The notes under the pieces: generated by a model
Databases searched by the model: none
Told to the model about the DNA's origin: nothing
What the model saw: the letters and a program-made list of their open reading frames with translations, nothing else
Source: Paracoccaceae bacterium
Lineage (GTDB): Bacteria > Pseudomonadota > Alphaproteobacteria > Rhodobacterales > Rhodobacteraceae
Reading direction: 5' to 3'
Length of the DNA stretch: 15,814 nt
Assembly: GCA_026984895.1 (NCBI GenBank)
Contig: JALSRF010000147.1
Span: 1-15,814, forward strand
Part shown: positions 14,745 through 15,814 of the stretch, piece after piece
Layout of the letters: every line of letters begins with the position of its first letter
Numbering within the stretch: position 1 is the stretch's first letter
Position numbers and translations under genes: made by a program

Positions 14745-15814
14745 ATGATCCCCCTTGACCAGCTCCTGCCCTCGCTTCAGGCGCTGGGGCTGTGGACCTA
14801 CTGGATCGTGGGCCTGATCTGCCTGCTCGAAGCCTTCATGCTGACCGGGCTTTTCGTGCCCGGCGCGCTTGCCATCGTGACCGCCGGCATGCTGGTCGAA
14901 CAGGGGGCGGTGGACTATTTCGACATGGCCTGGTTCGTCGCCCTCGGCTCGGCCCTGGGGGGCACCGGCAGCTTTCACCTGGGCCGGCTTGCCGCGCGCG
15001 GGCTGGCGCGCCGCCCGGGCAACGGCTCCGGCAAGGCCGAGCGCGCGCGCCGGCTGCTTTCGCGATACGGCGGCTTTGCCATGGTGATCGGCCGGTTCCT
15101 CGGGCCGGTGTCGGGTTTCGTCGCCTTCGCCGCGGCGCTGGCCGGAATGGGCGGGCGGCGGTTTCTGGCCTGGAACCTGGCCAGCGCGGCGATACAGGCG
15201 CCGGCCCTGCTGGCGGCGGGCTATTTCCTGGGCAATTCGCTGAGCGTGCTTGGCGGCGCCGCCACCCGGACGATCCTGTTTTCGGGCGCGGTTCTGGCGG
15301 CGCTGGTTGCGCTGTGGTTCGTCGTCTCGCGCATCTGGCGCGCGCTGCCGCTGGCGCGCTCGCTGCTGCGCGCGGTCCTGCGCGCCGTTGCCGAAAACCC
15401 CGATGTGGCCGGCTGGATCGCCCGCCACCCGCGCACGGCCCGGATCGTCGCCCGCCGGTTCGACCCGTCGCGCCCGGGCGGCCTGGCGACAACCCTTTTC
15501 CTGGCGGCTCTGCTGCTTGCGCTGGCCCTGTTCGCGGCGCTGGCCTGGCAGGTGGTGCACGGCGGGCCGATCGTGGCCCTGGATCGCCGCCTGGCCAGGC
15601 TCCTTTTCGCATTCCGCGACCCGGGCCTGATCCGCTTCTTCACCCTGGTGACGGCTCTGGGCGACCGGAACACCGTGATCACGCTGATGGTGGGGCTCAG
15701 CCTGGCGCTCTGGCTTGCCGGCAGGGGGCGGCTGGCCATCGGGCTGTGGCTGGGCGCGACGTCAAGCGCGGCCACGGTCGCCCTTCTCAAGCTGCTCTTT
15801 GCCCGCCCGCGCAC
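14745..15814 (+). CDS. DedA (VTT)-PAP2 fusion membrane protein, 3' end outside the window
   Basis: 356 full codons are visible and the frame is open at the window edge, so the protein is incomplete at its C-terminus. Residues 1 to about 205 are a DedA/VTT domain: LLEAFMLTGLFVPGALAIV, then VIGRFLGPVSGFVAFAAALAG (Arg117) and GYFLG. DedA proteins act in lipid-carrier and phospholipid translocation. After an Arg-rich linker a PAP2 phosphatase domain begins (ALDRRLARLLF, LVTALGDRNTVITLM). The first PAP2 catalytic motif, KX6RP, starts at Lys349 in KLLFARPR; the last residue would be Thr (ACN codon) rather than Pro. The SRXSXXH and later motifs are beyond the edge. Such fusions are thought to handle undecaprenyl-pyrophosphate or similar lipid phosphates. 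The ribosome site is weak; coupling to the SDR gene is likely. Confidence 0.88.
   Translation, partial: MIPLDQLLPSLQALGLWTYWIVGLICLLEAFMLTGLFVPGALAIVTAGMLVEQGAVDYFDMAWFVALGSALGGTGSFHLGRLAARGLARRPGNGSGKAERARRLLSRYGGFAMVIGRFLGPVSGFVAFAAALAGMGGRRFLAWNLASAAIQAPALLAAGYFLGNSLSVLGGAATRTILFSGAVLAALVALWFVVSRIWRALPLARSLLRAVLRAVAENPDVAGWIARHPRTARIVARRFDPSRPGGLATTLFLAALLLALALFAALAWQVVHGGPIVALDRRLARLLFAFRDPGLIRFFTLVTALGDRNTVITLMVGLSLALWLAGRGRLAIGLWLGATSSAATVALLKLLFARPR

Overview
The window is a GC-rich (roughly two-thirds G+C by eye) piece of chromosome from an alphaproteobacterium, most likely a member of the Rhodobacteraceae/Roseobacter group. This placement rests on the style of ClpX and ClpP, the stand-alone BioY, the codon use and the CTTGAC-type promoter, not on any database search. 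No tRNA, rRNA, CRISPR array, insertion sequence or integrase was seen.

Layout. (1) 1-2489, minus strand: a housekeeping protease block, clpP then clpX, followed after one base by a Rid-family gene that lacks the family's catalytic arginine. (2) 2490-2896: a non-coding stretch with two small tandem repeats upstream of clpP. (3) 2897-13218: a surface-glycan or glycolipid cluster. It holds a UDP-galactopyranose-mutase-like FAD oxidoreductase (minus), a PAPS sulfotransferase (plus, alone), a UDP-HexNAc-type nucleotide-sugar dehydrogenase and an SDR with an Ala/Thr linker (both minus). Divergent from these is a tightly overlapping plus-strand operon: extended SDR (nucleotide-sugar epimerase/dehydratase type), SAM methyltransferase, GT39-type membrane glycosyltransferase and GMC flavoprotein oxidoreductase carrying a four-cysteine motif. 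(4) 13340-13924: bioY (minus) with a good promoter. (5) 14037-15814: an SDR that lacks its usual catalytic serine, then a DedA (VTT)-PAP2 fusion membrane protein that runs off the window.

How the genes may work together (inference). The dehydrogenase and two SDRs could make an acidic, epimerised nucleotide sugar. The GT39 enzyme would transfer a polyprenyl-phosphate-linked sugar on the periplasmic side. The methyltransferase, sulfotransferase and GMC oxidoreductase would decorate or oxidise the glycan or its lipid. No priming transferase, flippase, polymerase or export gene is present, so this is a modification or precursor module rather than a full capsule locus. The most unusual points are the CX2CX2CX3C motif in the GMC enzyme, the repeat-bearing AT-rich divergent control region at 4385-4774, and two family members with missing catalytic residues (the Rid protein and the second SDR).
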